Source: Desulfovibrio sp. (GTDB lineage Bacteria; Desulfobacterota; Desulfovibrionia; Desulfovibrionales; Desulfovibrionaceae). From it: a stretch of DNA of 37,715 nt. The notes beneath the pieces were generated by a model. That model searched no databases. It saw only the letters and a list, made by a program, of their open reading frames with translations, and had not been told where the DNA came from. A program made the position numbers and the translations under genes. The DNA is taken from positions 1 to 37,715 of the forward strand of contig JAISTW010000016.1 in assembly GCA_031272405.1 (NCBI GenBank), read 5' to 3'. Within the stretch, counting starts at the first letter, position 1, and each line of letters begins with the position of its first letter. Positions 1 through 8,900 of this stretch are shown here, piece after piece.

Positions 1-81
1 CCTTGTCAAAAGAGGGGAACTCCGTTTTGATGGAAGCATACACACACCATCAACCGGGCACCGTGCCCACGGAGTATCCCC

Positions 82-246
82 ATGGAAAGTTTCAACCAAA
101 ACGTCATCAAACACAAGACCGGACTTCTAAACCTGGCTGCCGAACTCGGCAATATCTCCAAAGCCTGCCGCATCATGGGCTTTTCCAGAGATACTTTTTA
201 CCGCTATCAAACAGCCCGGGACGCCGGAGGTGTCGAGGCGCTGTTT
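82..246 (+). pseudogene. IS481-type transposase, N-terminal remnant
   Basis: The first ~55 codons encode a helix-turn-helix segment with the run ELGNISKACRIMGFSRDTFY, followed by a GGVEAL stretch. This is typical of the N-terminus of IS481-family (DDE) transposases, which are ~350 residues. The start at 82 has GGAG eight bases upstream, so the 5' end looks intact. Family resemblance stops at about base 246, where the frame runs into a T/G/C homopolymer hairpin and then antisense through the porin gene. The catalytic DDE domain is missing, so this cannot be an active transposase. The remaining open frame to 1401 is not real coding sequence. The break point is judged by eye. Confidence 0.7.
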
Positions 247-250
247 TTTT

Positions 251-273
251 GGGGGGGCGTCTCCCGCCCCCCC
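251..273. other. G/C homopolymer hairpin behind the porin gene
   Basis: Seven G followed by CG, a five-base loop (tctcc), then CG and seven C form a perfect 9-bp stem 19 bases past the porin stop codon. T7 lies at 244-250, so a porin transcript would read hairpin then A7, not the usual U-tract. It may still block or stabilise the 3' end. The C-run extends to nine bases and is prone to length variation. Confidence 0.5.
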
Positions 274-291
274 CCGCGCGCCGACAGGAAA

Positions 292-1878
292 TCAGAAGCT
301 GTAATGGAAGACGACCTGAGCCTTCCAAGCGTCTTTCTTTTCAAAGGACGTGTCCCTGGCTCCGGCTTTTTTCCAGGTGTCGTTGTCCATGAAGTTGGCG
401 ATATAGCCGAGTTCAAGATTCATATCCAAATTTTCGTAGATCTTCCAGACATTGACCAGGTTGAATTCCAGCAGGCCGTCGTTGGTGGTCAGGTAGCTGT
501 CCATGTTGCCCATGCTGTCGTTCCAGGCATAGGCGGTATCCATGTACTTGGCCATTTTGGGCGCGTTGGTGCCGCCCCACCAGGCCACGGTCAGGGTGTG
601 GGAAAGATTTTCCACAAAGCTCACGTCCTTGATGCGCGCGCCGATGCCCCAGGTGCCGGAATAGCTGGTGTTGCAGTCATAAAAACCGTTCGGACCCCAA
701 CCCAGTTCGCCGTCGCCGATGAAGCTGGTGAAGTTGCCGACCGGAGCGATGGTGGGCATGCGTTCGGAGCCGTTTTTCGGATTGCCGTCATCGCCGGAGC
801 CGTACCAGCCGAATATGCCGGGCGTGCCCCAGTCCATCTTGTACTCGACAAGGGCCTTGACCAGCCAGCCCTGACGTTGCGTGCTGGAGCGTTTGGGGTC
901 TTGCAGGCCAAATCTCCAGGCGTCGTAGCGCCCCATAGCCTCCACATAGCCGTAGTTTATGTCAAATTCGATATTGAACGGGTCAAGGGCCGTGACCGCC
1001 AGGGGCAAGCCGGCCCAGAACATGGATCCGTAAGCTTTGCCGGTGTTGCCGATATTTCCGTAGCCGTATTCGCCGGTATTCCTGTCGTAGATGGAGTTGG
1101 GGCTGGGACCGAAGGTGAACGGCGGCGAACCGTCGCCGAGGTCGTTTTCCTGATATGCCTCAAAATTTCCGGTGTTTTTGCCCCTCATGCCGTACATGAC
1201 CCAGGGCGTGGCCTCAAAGCCGTCAAACTTCAGGGGCAGGAGCAGACCGAAAAGGTCCATGTTGTCCAGGTAGCTGGCGCGGTAGCCGTCAGTTTTGCTG
1301 GGGTTGTCGTGTCCGTAGCCGTAGCCGACGCCCTTGTAGTTGTCGTTGAAGGGCCGCACCCACATGGCCGTCAGAGCCACGTTGTCGTTGAATTCGTATG
1401 AGGCTATGAGGCCCGCCGCGTCGGTGGAGAATACGGCGGGGCCGCCGGCCATGTTGGGCAGGGTCACGTCCTGGATGCCCATACGGAACTTGAGCGCGGT
1501 GTCTGGCACAGACCAGTCCAGATAGGCGTTCTTGAGCTTGATGGCGCTCGTCTGATCCGCGCCCAAAGCTCCACTGAAGCCATCCGCCTTGCCCCACGTC
1601 GTGTCGCCGATTTCAAAATAGAGCGTGCCGGACAGGTGTTCCGAAGCCATGGCCTCCAACTTCAGCCGCGCCATTTGCAACGCCTGGAACTCGTCATTGC
1701 TGTCCGCCCTGACTTTGCCGTCGGCTCCGGGCGCCCGGAATTTATTGATCAGATTCGCCTGGCCCACGCCGAAGCCCATGTACCATTCCCCGCCGATTTT
1801 AAAGTCAATGGCGCTCGCGCTGTTTGCTGCCCCCAGCAGCATCGCGGCGGCCAGAAAAAGTGTGGCGACTCGTTTCAT
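292..1878 (-). CDS. Outer membrane homotrimeric porin (Desulfovibrio type)
   Basis: The 528-residue product has a clear Sec signal peptide (residues 1-23, MKRVATLF... with ANSASA before the cut), then a body rich in aromatic/glycine beta-strand repeats. It ends in a C-terminal phenylalanine (QVVFHYSF), the usual outer-membrane barrel signature read by the BAM complex. The mature start (IDFKIGGEWYMGFGVGQ) and overall size match the abundant porins of Desulfovibrio that form trimeric general diffusion channels. The gene stands alone, downstream of the Feo operon on the same strand, with its own promoter at 1921-1949. The start is supported by an AACCTGGAGG-type ribosome site just upstream. The substrate is not predictable from sequence. 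Confidence 0.88.
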   Translation of the reverse strand: MKRVATLFLAAAMLLGAANSASAIDFKIGGEWYMGFGVGQANLINKFRAPGADGKVRADSNDEFQALQMARLKLEAMASEHLSGTLYFEIGDTTWGKADGFSGALGADQTSAIKLKNAYLDWSVPDTALKFRMGIQDVTLPNMAGGPAVFSTDAAGLIASYEFNDNVALTAMWVRPFNDNYKGVGYGYGHDNPSKTDGYRASYLDNMDLFGLLLPLKFDGFEATPWVMYGMRGKNTGNFEAYQENDLGDGSPPFTFGPSPNSIYDRNTGEYGYGNIGNTGKAYGSMFWAGLPLAVTALDPFNIEFDINYGYVEAMGRYDAWRFGLQDPKRSSTQRQGWLVKALVEYKMDWGTPGIFGWYGSGDDGNPKNGSERMPTIAPVGNFTSFIGDGELGWGPNGFYDCNTSYSGTWGIGARIKDVSFVENLSHTLTVAWWGGTNAPKMAKYMDTAYAWNDSMGNMDSYLTTNDGLLEFNLVNVWKIYENLDMNLELGYIANFMDNDTWKKAGARDTSFEKKDAWKAQVVFHYSF

Positions 1879-1920
1879 GCCTAACCTCCAGGTTAAAGTG
1901 TTACTTTTTTAAAAAAGTTA

Positions 1921-1949
1921 TTACTATATTCCGCATCGGAATATGTCAA
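1921..1949 (-). promoter_or_regulatory. Porin promoter with an internal operator-like dyad
   Basis: On the minus strand TTGACA (1944-1949) is followed, after 17 bp, by TAGTAA (1921-1926); TATAGT at 1923-1928 is an alternative -10 with 15-bp spacing. The interval is almost filled by the inverted repeat ATATTCCG-cat-CGGAATAT (1926-1944, 8-bp arms). A regulator bound there would sit between or on the core elements. A 16-bp palindrome ACTTTTTTAAAAAAGT (1903-1918) follows in the leader. The regulator is unknown. Confidence 0.6.
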
Positions 1950-1968
1950 GAATACGGCCCGGCAAAGC

Positions 1969-2118
1969 TCATCTCCTGCAGCAGGAGCAATTGCCCCCGC
2001 AGGAGTTTTTTCCTCGCGTCGCGTCCCTGTACACTCTGTGGATGGCCACCGCAAGTATGCCGGCCACAATCGCGCTTACAAAAACCGTGCCGCTGTTTTC
2101 CATCAACCAGTCAAACAT
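1969..2118 (-). CDS. FeoB-associated Cys-rich membrane protein
   Basis: A 49-residue protein with one transmembrane helix (about residues 10-30, TVFVSAIVAGILAVAIH) and a short cytoplasmic tail ending NSCGGNCSCCRR, with four clustered cysteines. Small single-pass proteins with a C-terminal Cys cluster directly after feoB are a recognised family (FeoB-associated Cys-rich membrane protein), perhaps standing in for FeoC or binding iron near the channel. The start is set by GGAGG eight bases upstream and lies 14 bases after the feoB stop, so it is the last gene of the feo operon. A longer open frame in the same register overlaps feoB and is not the likely protein. Confidence 0.82.
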   Translation of the reverse strand: MFDWLMENSGTVFVSAIVAGILAVAIHRVYRDATRGKNSCGGNCSCCRR

Positions 2119-2132
2119 GCAGGAATCCTCCG

Positions 2133-4436
2133 TCAGGCCGATTGCGCGCTTGAGGCCAGGCCGCCGGCCGTTTTGACCGGCCTGAACAAGAGCCACAAAA
2201 ACAATCCCAGCGCAGCCGCCGCTATGACCGTGCCCGGAACGAGGCGGCCGCTGGAAAACACAAGGCCGAACTGATAGAAACACAGCGAAGCGACGTAGGC
2301 GAAGCCGCATTGGTAGCCAATAGCCGTCCAGAACCATCCAACGCTGTTCATTTCCCGTTTGATGGCCCCCATGGCCGCGAAGCAGGGCGCGCAGAGCATG
2401 TTGAACATGAGAAAGGAGTAGGCGCCCAAAGCGGTAAAATGCGCGCCCAGAGCCGACCAGACTTCCTGGCCGTCCTCAGTCACTTCGGCGAACCCGAACA
2501 GCACGCCGAAGGTGCCGACCACGTTTTCTTTGGCGATCAGGCCAGTGATGGCAGCTACCGTGGCCTGCCAGGAACCCCAGCCCAGGGGCGCAAAAATCCA
2601 GGAGATGGACGAACCCGCGACGGCCAGAATGCTTTCGGTCATTTCCACCATGCCGAATCCGTCTTCAGACCAGCCGAAATGGGAAGTGAACCAGACAAAA
2701 ACAGTGGCCAGCAGAATGATTGTGCCCGCTTTTTTGATGAAGGACCAGCCCCTTTCCCACATGCTGCGCAACAGAGCGCCGGCGGTGGGCCAGTGATAGG
2801 CCGGAAGTTCCATGACAAAGGGCGTGATGTCGCCGGCGAACAACCTGGTTTTTTTCAAAATCACGCCGGAGCAGACAATGGAGGCGACGCCCACGAAATA
2901 GGCGCTCGGCGCGACCCACCAGGCCCCGTCGAACAGCGCGCCCGCAATCAGTGCCAGGATGGGGAGCTTGGCGCTGCACGGAATAAAAGTGGTTGTCATG
3001 ACCGTTATCCTGCGCTCGCGCTCGCTTTCAATGGTTCTGGAAGCCATGACGCCCGGCACGCCGCAACCCGTCCCCACCAGCAGGGGGATGAAGGATTTGC
3101 CTGAAAGACCGAAGCGGCGGAAGAGCCTGTCCATGATGAAAGCCACGCGGGCCATGTAGCCGCAGCTTTCCATGAAGGCCAAAAACAGGAAAAGTATGAG
3201 CATTTGCGGCACAAAGCCGAGCACTGCCCCCACGCCGGCCGTGATGCCGTCAATCACCAGACCCTGCAGCCATTCGGCGCAGTTGAGCGCTTTCAGCATG
3301 TCGCCGAGCAGTACCGGAATTCCGGGGACCCAGATGCCGTAGTCGGCCGGTTCCGGTTTTTCCCCGCCAGATTCGGGGTTGAAATTCTCCACGGCCAGCT
3401 CATACTGGGACGTCCCGATGCCGGCCAGATGCCAGCCTTCGCCGAAGACGCCGTCGTTGGCCCAGTCCGTGGCCAACGCACCGAGGCTTGTTATGGACAC
3501 ATAATAGACGAAAAATATGACCAAAGCAAAAATCGGCAAGGCCAGCCAGCGATTGGTGACAACCCGGTCTATTCTGTCGGAAACGCTCAGGCGGCCGCGC
3601 CCGGCCGGAACCCAGCATTTTCCGACAATCTCCTCAATGCGGGCATAACGGGATGCCGTAATCAGACTTTCACTGTCATCGTCCATTGCTGTTTCGCAAT
3701 TTTTTATGATTTCCTCTATTTTTGCTTGTTTGTCTGGGACAAGACGCAATTCGCGAGTTGCGGCGGCGTTCCTTTCAAAGAGTCTGACGGCGGCGCGGCG
3801 GCGCTTGTGTTTCGGCAGGTCATTGAGTCCCGCCGCATCGCAAATACGTGTGAGCGACTGCTCAATGTCCAATCCAAAGCGCGGCGGCGCGGGAAGCTTT
3901 TTGCCGTCGGCATTTTTATCTTGCGCAGCGGAGTGAGCGCGGGAAACGGCGTTTTGAACGCCTTCGCCCGTTATGGCGGACATTTCCGCAACGGTGCAAC
4001 CGAGTTCCAATGCCAGTTTCTCCGTCTCAAGCTTGTCGCCTCTCGCTCGCGCAACGTCCATCATGTTGACGGCGATAATCATGGGCAGGCCCAGTTCCGC
4101 CAGTTGACCGGTCAGGTACAGGTTGCGTTCCAGATTGGTCGCGTCAACAATATTGATGATGACGTCAGGGCGTTCGTCCGCGAGATACCTGTCCGCCACA
4201 ACCTCTTCCGGGCTATGCGGGGAAAGGGAGTAAACGCCGGGCAAATCCACGATGACGACGTCATCTCCTGCGGCTTCGCCCGGTTTTAAATTTGGTTTCA
4301 GTCTGCCTTCTTTTTTCTCCACCGTGACGCCCGGCCAATTGCCCACATGCTGGTTCAGTCCTGTCAGGGCGTTGAAAAGTGTGGTTTTGCCGCTATTGGG
4401 GTTGCCGGCCAAAGCTATTGTAACAGTTCGCGACAT
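2133..4436 (-). CDS. feoB: Ferrous iron transporter FeoB
   Basis: At 767 residues this is full length for the family. The N-terminal G domain shows G1 GNPNSGKT (11-18), switch region QHVGNWPGVTVEKKEG, G3 DLPG (64-67) and G4 NMMD (124-127). A helical spacer follows, then the polytopic membrane region with the two Gate motifs, including GTGCGVPGVMASRT, CSAKLP and CAPCFAAMGAIKREM. The protein takes up Fe(II) across the inner membrane. It sits fourth in DUF2325-feoA-feoA-feoB-Cys-rich, 13 bases after a feoA, with a GAGGAG ribosome site. The operon starts behind a Fur box at 5261-5275, so iron repression is expected. A second, divergent FeoB lies at 10279-12462. Confidence 0.95.
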   Translation of the reverse strand: MSRTVTIALAGNPNSGKTTLFNALTGLNQHVGNWPGVTVEKKEGRLKPNLKPGEAAGDDVVIVDLPGVYSLSPHSPEEVVADRYLADERPDVIINIVDATNLERNLYLTGQLAELGLPMIIAVNMMDVARARGDKLETEKLALELGCTVAEMSAITGEGVQNAVSRAHSAAQDKNADGKKLPAPPRFGLDIEQSLTRICDAAGLNDLPKHKRRRAAVRLFERNAAATRELRLVPDKQAKIEEIIKNCETAMDDDSESLITASRYARIEEIVGKCWVPAGRGRLSVSDRIDRVVTNRWLALPIFALVIFFVYYVSITSLGALATDWANDGVFGEGWHLAGIGTSQYELAVENFNPESGGEKPEPADYGIWVPGIPVLLGDMLKALNCAEWLQGLVIDGITAGVGAVLGFVPQMLILFLFLAFMESCGYMARVAFIMDRLFRRFGLSGKSFIPLLVGTGCGVPGVMASRTIESERERRITVMTTTFIPCSAKLPILALIAGALFDGAWWVAPSAYFVGVASIVCSGVILKKTRLFAGDITPFVMELPAYHWPTAGALLRSMWERGWSFIKKAGTIILLATVFVWFTSHFGWSEDGFGMVEMTESILAVAGSSISWIFAPLGWGSWQATVAAITGLIAKENVVGTFGVLFGFAEVTEDGQEVWSALGAHFTALGAYSFLMFNMLCAPCFAAMGAIKREMNSVGWFWTAIGYQCGFAYVASLCFYQFGLVFSSGRLVPGTVIAAAALGLFLWLLFRPVKTAGGLASSAQSA

Positions 4437-4449
4437 ATTGGATACTCCT

Positions 4450-4671
4450 CTATTCTACTTCTATCAGGGCAGCGTCGCCCTTACGCAGGGAAAGTTCGTA
4501 ACCGCGCACGGTCACTTCCAGCGGGTCGCCCAGAGGGGCGAGCTTACGCACATGGATGTCCACGCCCTTCACTATGCCCATGTCCATAATGCGGCGGCGC
4601 AGCGCGCCGGTTCCGGAAATTCCCCTGACGCGCGCGGTCGCGCCGCAGGGTACGTCTTTCAGAGTGTGCAT
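4450..4671 (-). CDS. feoA: FeoA domain protein (second in operon)
   Basis: A 73-residue SH3-like FeoA protein with the family pattern LKDVPCGATARVRGI...LRRRIMDMGIVKGVDIHV...DPLEVTVRGYELSLRK. FeoA is a small cytoplasmic partner of FeoB. The start (MHTLKDVP) is fixed by AAGGAG eight bases upstream; a longer in-frame start would add a basic tail that does not belong to the family. Its 5' end overlaps the 3' end of the preceding feoA by 13 bases, pointing to coupled translation. It is followed directly by feoB. The two tandem FeoA proteins differ strongly in sequence, so they are not a recent duplication. Confidence 0.9.
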   Translation of the reverse strand: MHTLKDVPCGATARVRGISGTGALRRRIMDMGIVKGVDIHVRKLAPLGDPLEVTVRGYELSLRKGDAALIEVE

Positions 4672-4934
4672 GTTTTTGCTCCTTGCGCTTTGGGAGCGCG
4701 CAATCTTTCTTCTTCGCAATGGGTTACCAAAATTCTGCAGGCCGCCTCACGGCTCACGGCGACGCGCGATTCCCTGATATTCACAACTATATTGCCGGCC
4801 GTTTGCGCGATGACATACACTTCTGCTCCCACGACAAAGCCCAGACGTTCCAGCATGCCTTGCACGGAGTCTCTGCCCCCGATCTTGCCCACCAAAACCT
4901 TCTCTCCCGTGCTGGTCAGCGTCAGGGGCATCAT
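4659..4934 (-). CDS. feoA: FeoA domain protein (first in operon)
   Basis: A 91-residue protein. Residues 1-75 form a FeoA/SH3-like fold (LTSTGEKVLVGKIGGRDSVQGMLERLGFVVGAEVYVI...NIVVNIRESRVAVSREAACRI), followed by a ~15-residue charged tail with one Cys (THCEEERLRAP...) not seen in its neighbours. It overlaps the DUF2325 stop by four bases (ATGA) and the next feoA by 13 bases, so three proteins are made by tightly coupled translation. Two adjacent Met codons are possible starts (4934 or 4931), and the AAAGGA site fits either. It probably modulates FeoB; why two FeoA copies are needed cannot be read from sequence. Confidence 0.88.
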   Translation of the reverse strand: MMPLTLTSTGEKVLVGKIGGRDSVQGMLERLGFVVGAEVYVIAQTAGNIVVNIRESRVAVSREAACRILVTHCEEERLRAPKAQGAKTCTL

Positions 4935-5233
4935 GCGTTCCTTTCTCCCGGGGCCTTCATGCGCGGTTCCATGCAGCGCCTGAGCGCGGAAACGCCGGAG
5001 GAATGCACCATTTCCAGCGGGATGGCCCTGGCGGCCGCGTGGCGGAACGCCTCGGCGCGGGCATTGTGGGAAACCTTTCCGGTGCAGACAATAATCACGT
5101 CAGGCTCTCCTATCTGCCTTTTGATGCTGTTTTCCTGCCCGGTGAAAACTTTCAGTTCAAAGCCCAATTCCCGGGCAACCCTGGTGTAATCCCGATACAA
5201 ACGATCCATTCCGCCAATGAGCACAGCACACAT
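4931..5233 (-). CDS. DUF2325 domain protein, first gene of feo operon
   Basis: A 100-residue protein starting MCAVLIGGMDRLYRDYTRVARELG, with a central DVIIVCTGKVSHNARAEAF and a C-terminal PLEMVHSSGVSALRRCME. This is the layout of DUF2325 proteins: a small Rossmann-like fold with a glycine-rich N-terminus and conserved Cys/Ser near VCTGKVSHN. The biochemical role of the family is unknown to me; leading an iron-uptake operon suggests a link to metal or redox state. The start has GGAGG 8 bases upstream, and the Fur box centred at 5268 lies ~28 bases further up, so it is the first gene under iron control. The stop overlaps the next start (ATGA). Confidence 0.85.
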   Translation of the reverse strand: MCAVLIGGMDRLYRDYTRVARELGFELKVFTGQENSIKRQIGEPDVIIVCTGKVSHNARAEAFRHAAARAIPLEMVHSSGVSALRRCMEPRMKAPGERNA

Positions 5234-5260
5234 AGAATCCTCCGTTAATGAAAGTGAATT

Positions 5261-5275
5261 TGAAAATCATTTTCA
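5261..5275 (-). promoter_or_regulatory. Fur box upstream of feo operon
   Basis: TGAAAATCATTTTCA is a perfect 7-1-7 inverted repeat differing from the classical Fur core (TGATAATNATTATCA) only at symmetric positions. It lies 28 bases upstream of the DUF2325 start. A further partial half-site (TGAAAGTGAATTTGA) precedes it. Iron-dependent repression of the whole feo operon is inferred. Confidence 0.85.
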
Positions 5276-5292
5276 GCATAAGCACATTTTTT

Positions 5293-5313
5293 GGGGGCTC
5301 CTTCATGAAGCCC
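5293..5313 (-). other. Hairpin between feoA3 and the feo operon
   Basis: On the minus strand GGGGCT and AGCCCC pair around a nine-base loop that can itself partly pair, about 45 bases past the feoA3 stop. As at 251-273, the transcript would then run into A6, not a U-tract, so this is a hairpin at a 3' end rather than a canonical terminator. Confidence 0.4.
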
Positions 5314-5359
5314 CTAAATTCCACTCAAAATGTCCCTGTCGCGCAAAAAGGCGGAGAGT

Positions 5360-5599
5360 CTAAGCGGTCACGGCCACCTTGATATGGTCGGCCTCGTTGT
5401 TGCGCAGGGATATGGTGACCCCGGCCAGGCGCAGGGCGACAGGATCCCTGAGGGGCGCGCGGCCCACAACCCGCACCTCTACGCCGGGGATCAACCCCAT
5501 GTCGCGGATACGGCGGTTGATTTCTCCCAGGGCTTCCACAGCCGCGATTTTGCCTTCCTGGCCGATCTGCATCTGTCGTAAACTGATGATTGACTCCAT
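5360..5599 (-). CDS. feoA: FeoA domain protein (third copy, own transcription unit)
   Basis: A 79-residue FeoA protein with MESIISLRQMQIGQEGKIAAVEALGEINRRIRDMGLIPGVEVRVVG...DPVALRLAGVTISLRNNEADHIKV. The domain is complete, with the usual LRDMGL-type turn. The start at MESIISL was chosen because a GGGAAG site lies seven bases upstream and the domain begins there; the open frame extends back to a TTG at 5719, but that leader lacks family features. Its own Fur box sits at 5726-5740, about 125 bases above the start, so it is expected to be induced under iron limitation with the main feo operon 3' of it. It may be a free-standing partner for either FeoB. Confidence 0.85.
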   Translation of the reverse strand: MESIISLRQMQIGQEGKIAAVEALGEINRRIRDMGLIPGVEVRVVGRAPLRDPVALRLAGVTISLRNNEADHIKVAVTA

Positions 5600-5725
5600 A
5601 ACACTTCCCGGCGCTTCAACATTGTTCAACAGAAATACCCTCGCCATCCGGCGGAAAAATTCACATCCGGATTCCTCCGGCACACATTGAGCCTTGCCGG
5701 ATTTTTCGTTTTTTGTCAAGTAAAA

Positions 5726-5740
5726 AGAAAATCATTTTCA
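5726..5740 (-). promoter_or_regulatory. Fur box upstream of third feoA
   Basis: AGAAAATCATTTTCA matches the operon Fur box at 5261-5275 in 14 of 15 positions. A TTGACA (minus strand, 5714-5719) lies right after it. The site is in the divergent gap between feoA3 and the 1002-residue gene, so it could affect both. Confidence 0.75.
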
Positions 5741-5781
5741 ATTTTCGGTTCGGATTTTTTTCGACGGTCAGTGGCAAGCAC

Positions 5782-5803
5782 CTGGTTCCAGCGTTGGAAC
5801 CAG
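5782..5803. repeat. Inverted repeat in divergent intergenic region
   Basis: CTGGTTCCA-gcgt-TGGAACCAG forms a perfect 9-bp stem with a four-base loop, extendable by GCAC/GTGC with a bulge. It lies ~160 bases upstream of the 5961 start. It is either an operator or a hairpin in the leader of that gene. No U-tract follows. Confidence 0.5.
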
Positions 5804-5960
5804 TGCAGCAGCTGCGAGGCGCGCGCCCCCAGATCGCCGCGCCTGCGGACAGCCAGGAGGCATGCGGGGATGCCCGTTTTGCCGCGCCGGTTTTAACTCT
5901 TCGAAACGATTGACGTCCCGGCGATCCTCAGGTAACTCTTAAAAAAATGAGGAGGACGGA

Positions 5961-8900
5961 ATGTCGGCGTCTTGGGGCGGCATATATTTTGACAAACAGG
6001 ACAGCGATATCTTGGCGCTGGTCAACCGCATGCTTGAGGTCAGGGCCAATCAGGCGGATATATCGCTTTTCGACCCCGGTCTGCACCCGCACGGCATCAA
6101 GGAACTGGTGGCCTCGCCCGTTTCACGTATCGCGTATGCCGTCATCAACCTGCTGCGCAATCTGGAAGCCGGCAGCGTCCAGGCCCGCGATCGCTTGCTG
6201 GCGCTGGAAAGCCTGTACGACGAGGTGCTCAATTCTGCCCACTCCGAGCTGAGACGCAACACGGCCCGCGTGCTGGTGCAGATCATGAAAAGCATAGTGC
6301 GCGCCCACGGCAAACGCGAAAACCAGATCAGGCTCGTTCACGATTTCCGTCGCGCCGTGCAGGGAACCCCCCGCGTGGTGCGGGAACTGCTGGCCCGCTA
6401 TTATCTGCCGGAAATGCCGGAAGAATGGAACCAGCTCGCCTTTGACGACCATGTGTACGACGCCAACACGCGCGGCCGCAAAACCCCCACCCATCTCATC
6501 ATGGATGCCTGGATCAAGGGCTTGCGCTCTCTCACTGTGGCCTACGAATACTGCGTCAGCACCGATGTGGCTTCGGAGTTGCTCAGAGCCGCCGAGATAA
6601 CCGGCATTACCCTGCGCGTGGGCATAGAGTACCATATCCCTTTTTACGACAAAAATGTGAGCCTTTTCTGGATCCCCCGCGGCTTCAGCGGTAACGAGGA
6701 CTTTCTGGAATTTCTGCACGATCCCAATGTCGTCCGTTTGATGGAAAAAGGCAGTGATGTCCTTGTCTGGCGCAAAGCCAGAACCCTGGAAAGCCTTCAC
6801 GTCTGGAACAGGGGCAAGCGTCTCGAACTGGAGCAGACTTGGGGCGTACCCGTTCCTGAACTGGATGACGAAACATTCCTGAATTTTGTGGGACGTGGGC
6901 AGCCCACCACTCTGCATTTGGCCGAATGCCTGCATCAACATATCTTGCCTGCGGCCAGTGAAAGAGCCAAAATTTTGGCCGGCCTTCCGGACGACGAGAG
7001 ACGTGGGGCCAGCCAGGAACTGGGCGAACTGGAAAACCTGGGTCCGGAGCAGATTATCGAGGACTGGCTTTCGCCGGCCGGCTGTCCCGAAACGCGGCAC
7101 GCCCAGGCCACGGTGGAGCAGATGCCGGAACTCCTGCGCCACACGCCCAAGACTCTCATCAGCGAATTGCTGGCCTGCAACCCCGGCTATCGTCTGGTTT
7201 TGGGCACTATGGGCCTGACGGCGGAAGACGTGACGGAACTGCTTTGGGACAGCGAAGGGGCCATAAGCCATCTGGAAATTTTCAATATGAAGGGCTGGAT
7301 GGAAGGCCGCCACGAGCACATCACAGCCATCGGCGAATTGCAGCTCGCGCTCAATGCCGGACACGGCCCGCGCATCAAGCAAATGGTGCGCCAGATGTGG
7401 CGCGATATGCTCGCCGCCGGCGACGAGCTGCGGGCCAAAAAATTCCGTTCCATATTGCGCAGCGTGCCCCAACTGTGGGGTTATTACCGGCACCATCCCC
7501 TGGGAACGCGTTTGGGCACGAGCTCAGTCAGCCGCCTCACTTTCGGCATGGGGCTGGTCATCACAGACACGCTGCCGCGCCGCGCCGTGGCGGACTTGCA
7601 TCGCAGACACAGGCAACAGCCTAAAAAACCTATCCCCATCCATGCTCCGGTTGAGGAGTGCATGATTTACAGGCAGTCGCGCAACCCCAATTTCTGGCAA
7701 CGTCTGGTCGCTCCACTGAGACGCCTGCCGGGCTGCCGACATCTGGGGATGAGACACCGACGCGAGTGGAAAACCGCCAGCGAAAAATATCGAGTCTGTG
7801 AGCAGGGCAATGTGGTCAACCTGGGCGGTCTGAGCCAGCGAGGCACTAACAATCTGCTCGGCAACTCCCATGAGACGGCCTTGCCCCATCCCGGGCCAAC
7901 CTACCTGAACAGCAGCATCTCAAATTTTCTCAAGGTGCTGGTGGGGTTCATCCCGGCTTTCGGATCTTTTCTCTACACCCAGAACTGGTGGTTTCTGGCC
8001 TGGTTCGGCGTGGTGATATGGTTCGCCATCACCGGTGTACGCAATGTCGTTCAGATGGTGCTGGCCGCCCAGGGAGCTACGCGGGGCACCTTGGTGCACT
8101 GGAAAGATCAGGTCAATGTGGGGCGTCTGTGCGACTCGCTCATGTATACTGGAATATCCGTCTTCCTGCTGGAGGTGCTGGTGCGTGTCGTTTTGCTGGA
8201 GCGAGTGTGCGGAGTGACCGTCGAAACTTCTCCTTTGACCGTGTTCGCGGTGTTGAATGTGGTGAACGGCGTCTATATCTGCGCCCACAACGTCTACCGT
8301 GGTTTCCCCCGCCAGGCGGCCATCGGCAATCTTTTCCGCAGCGTGTTGGCCATTCCGGTGGCCTCGCTATACAACACGGTTGCCTATGAAATATTTTTTT
8401 TGATCGGCGTGCAGGATGTAGCCTTTTACCTTGTGCCCAGCGCAGCCGTGATTTCCAAAATGGCTTCAGACACCGTGGCCGCCATCATTGAAGGTTTCGC
8501 CGACAGCCAAGTCAACCTGCGCATGCGCCGTTGGGATTACCGGCGCAAATTCGAGCAGATTTTCGAGTGCTACACGAATCTGGAATTGCTCTTTCCCCAT
8601 GAAGACGCCTTGGTCAGGCTCGGTCGCGTGGGCGGCCTCAAGGGACAGAATATCGAAAAGGCGAAGGCTCTGGAGCGTTCCTTCATTGTGCACGCGCTGG
8701 ATCTCATGTATATCTGGTTCTACCAGCCACGCGCTCAGCATGCCATGCGTCAGATTTTACGAACCTTGCCGGCTGTGGACAAACTTACCCTTCTGCGTAC
8801 CCAGCTTGTGCTCATGCGTGAACACGAGATAAGCCAGATGCTGGTGGACGGCCTGCTTGGACGTAATTTTTCCCGACCCCTGGCTTTTTATCTGGAAAAC

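Noticed and set aside
244..275. Hairpin as a canonical porin terminator
   Set aside because: The T-run is on the wrong side, so the porin transcript would end in A7 after the stem. Kept only as a hairpin.
82..1401. A 439-codon open frame on the plus strand
   Set aside because: Only the first ~55 codons resemble a protein (transposase). The rest is antisense to the porin, whose signal peptide, barrel pattern and C-terminal Phe are convincing.
6123..7496. 457-codon minus-strand frame
   Set aside because: It is a high-GC shadow of the 1002-residue gene, with no ribosome site and no recognisable domain.
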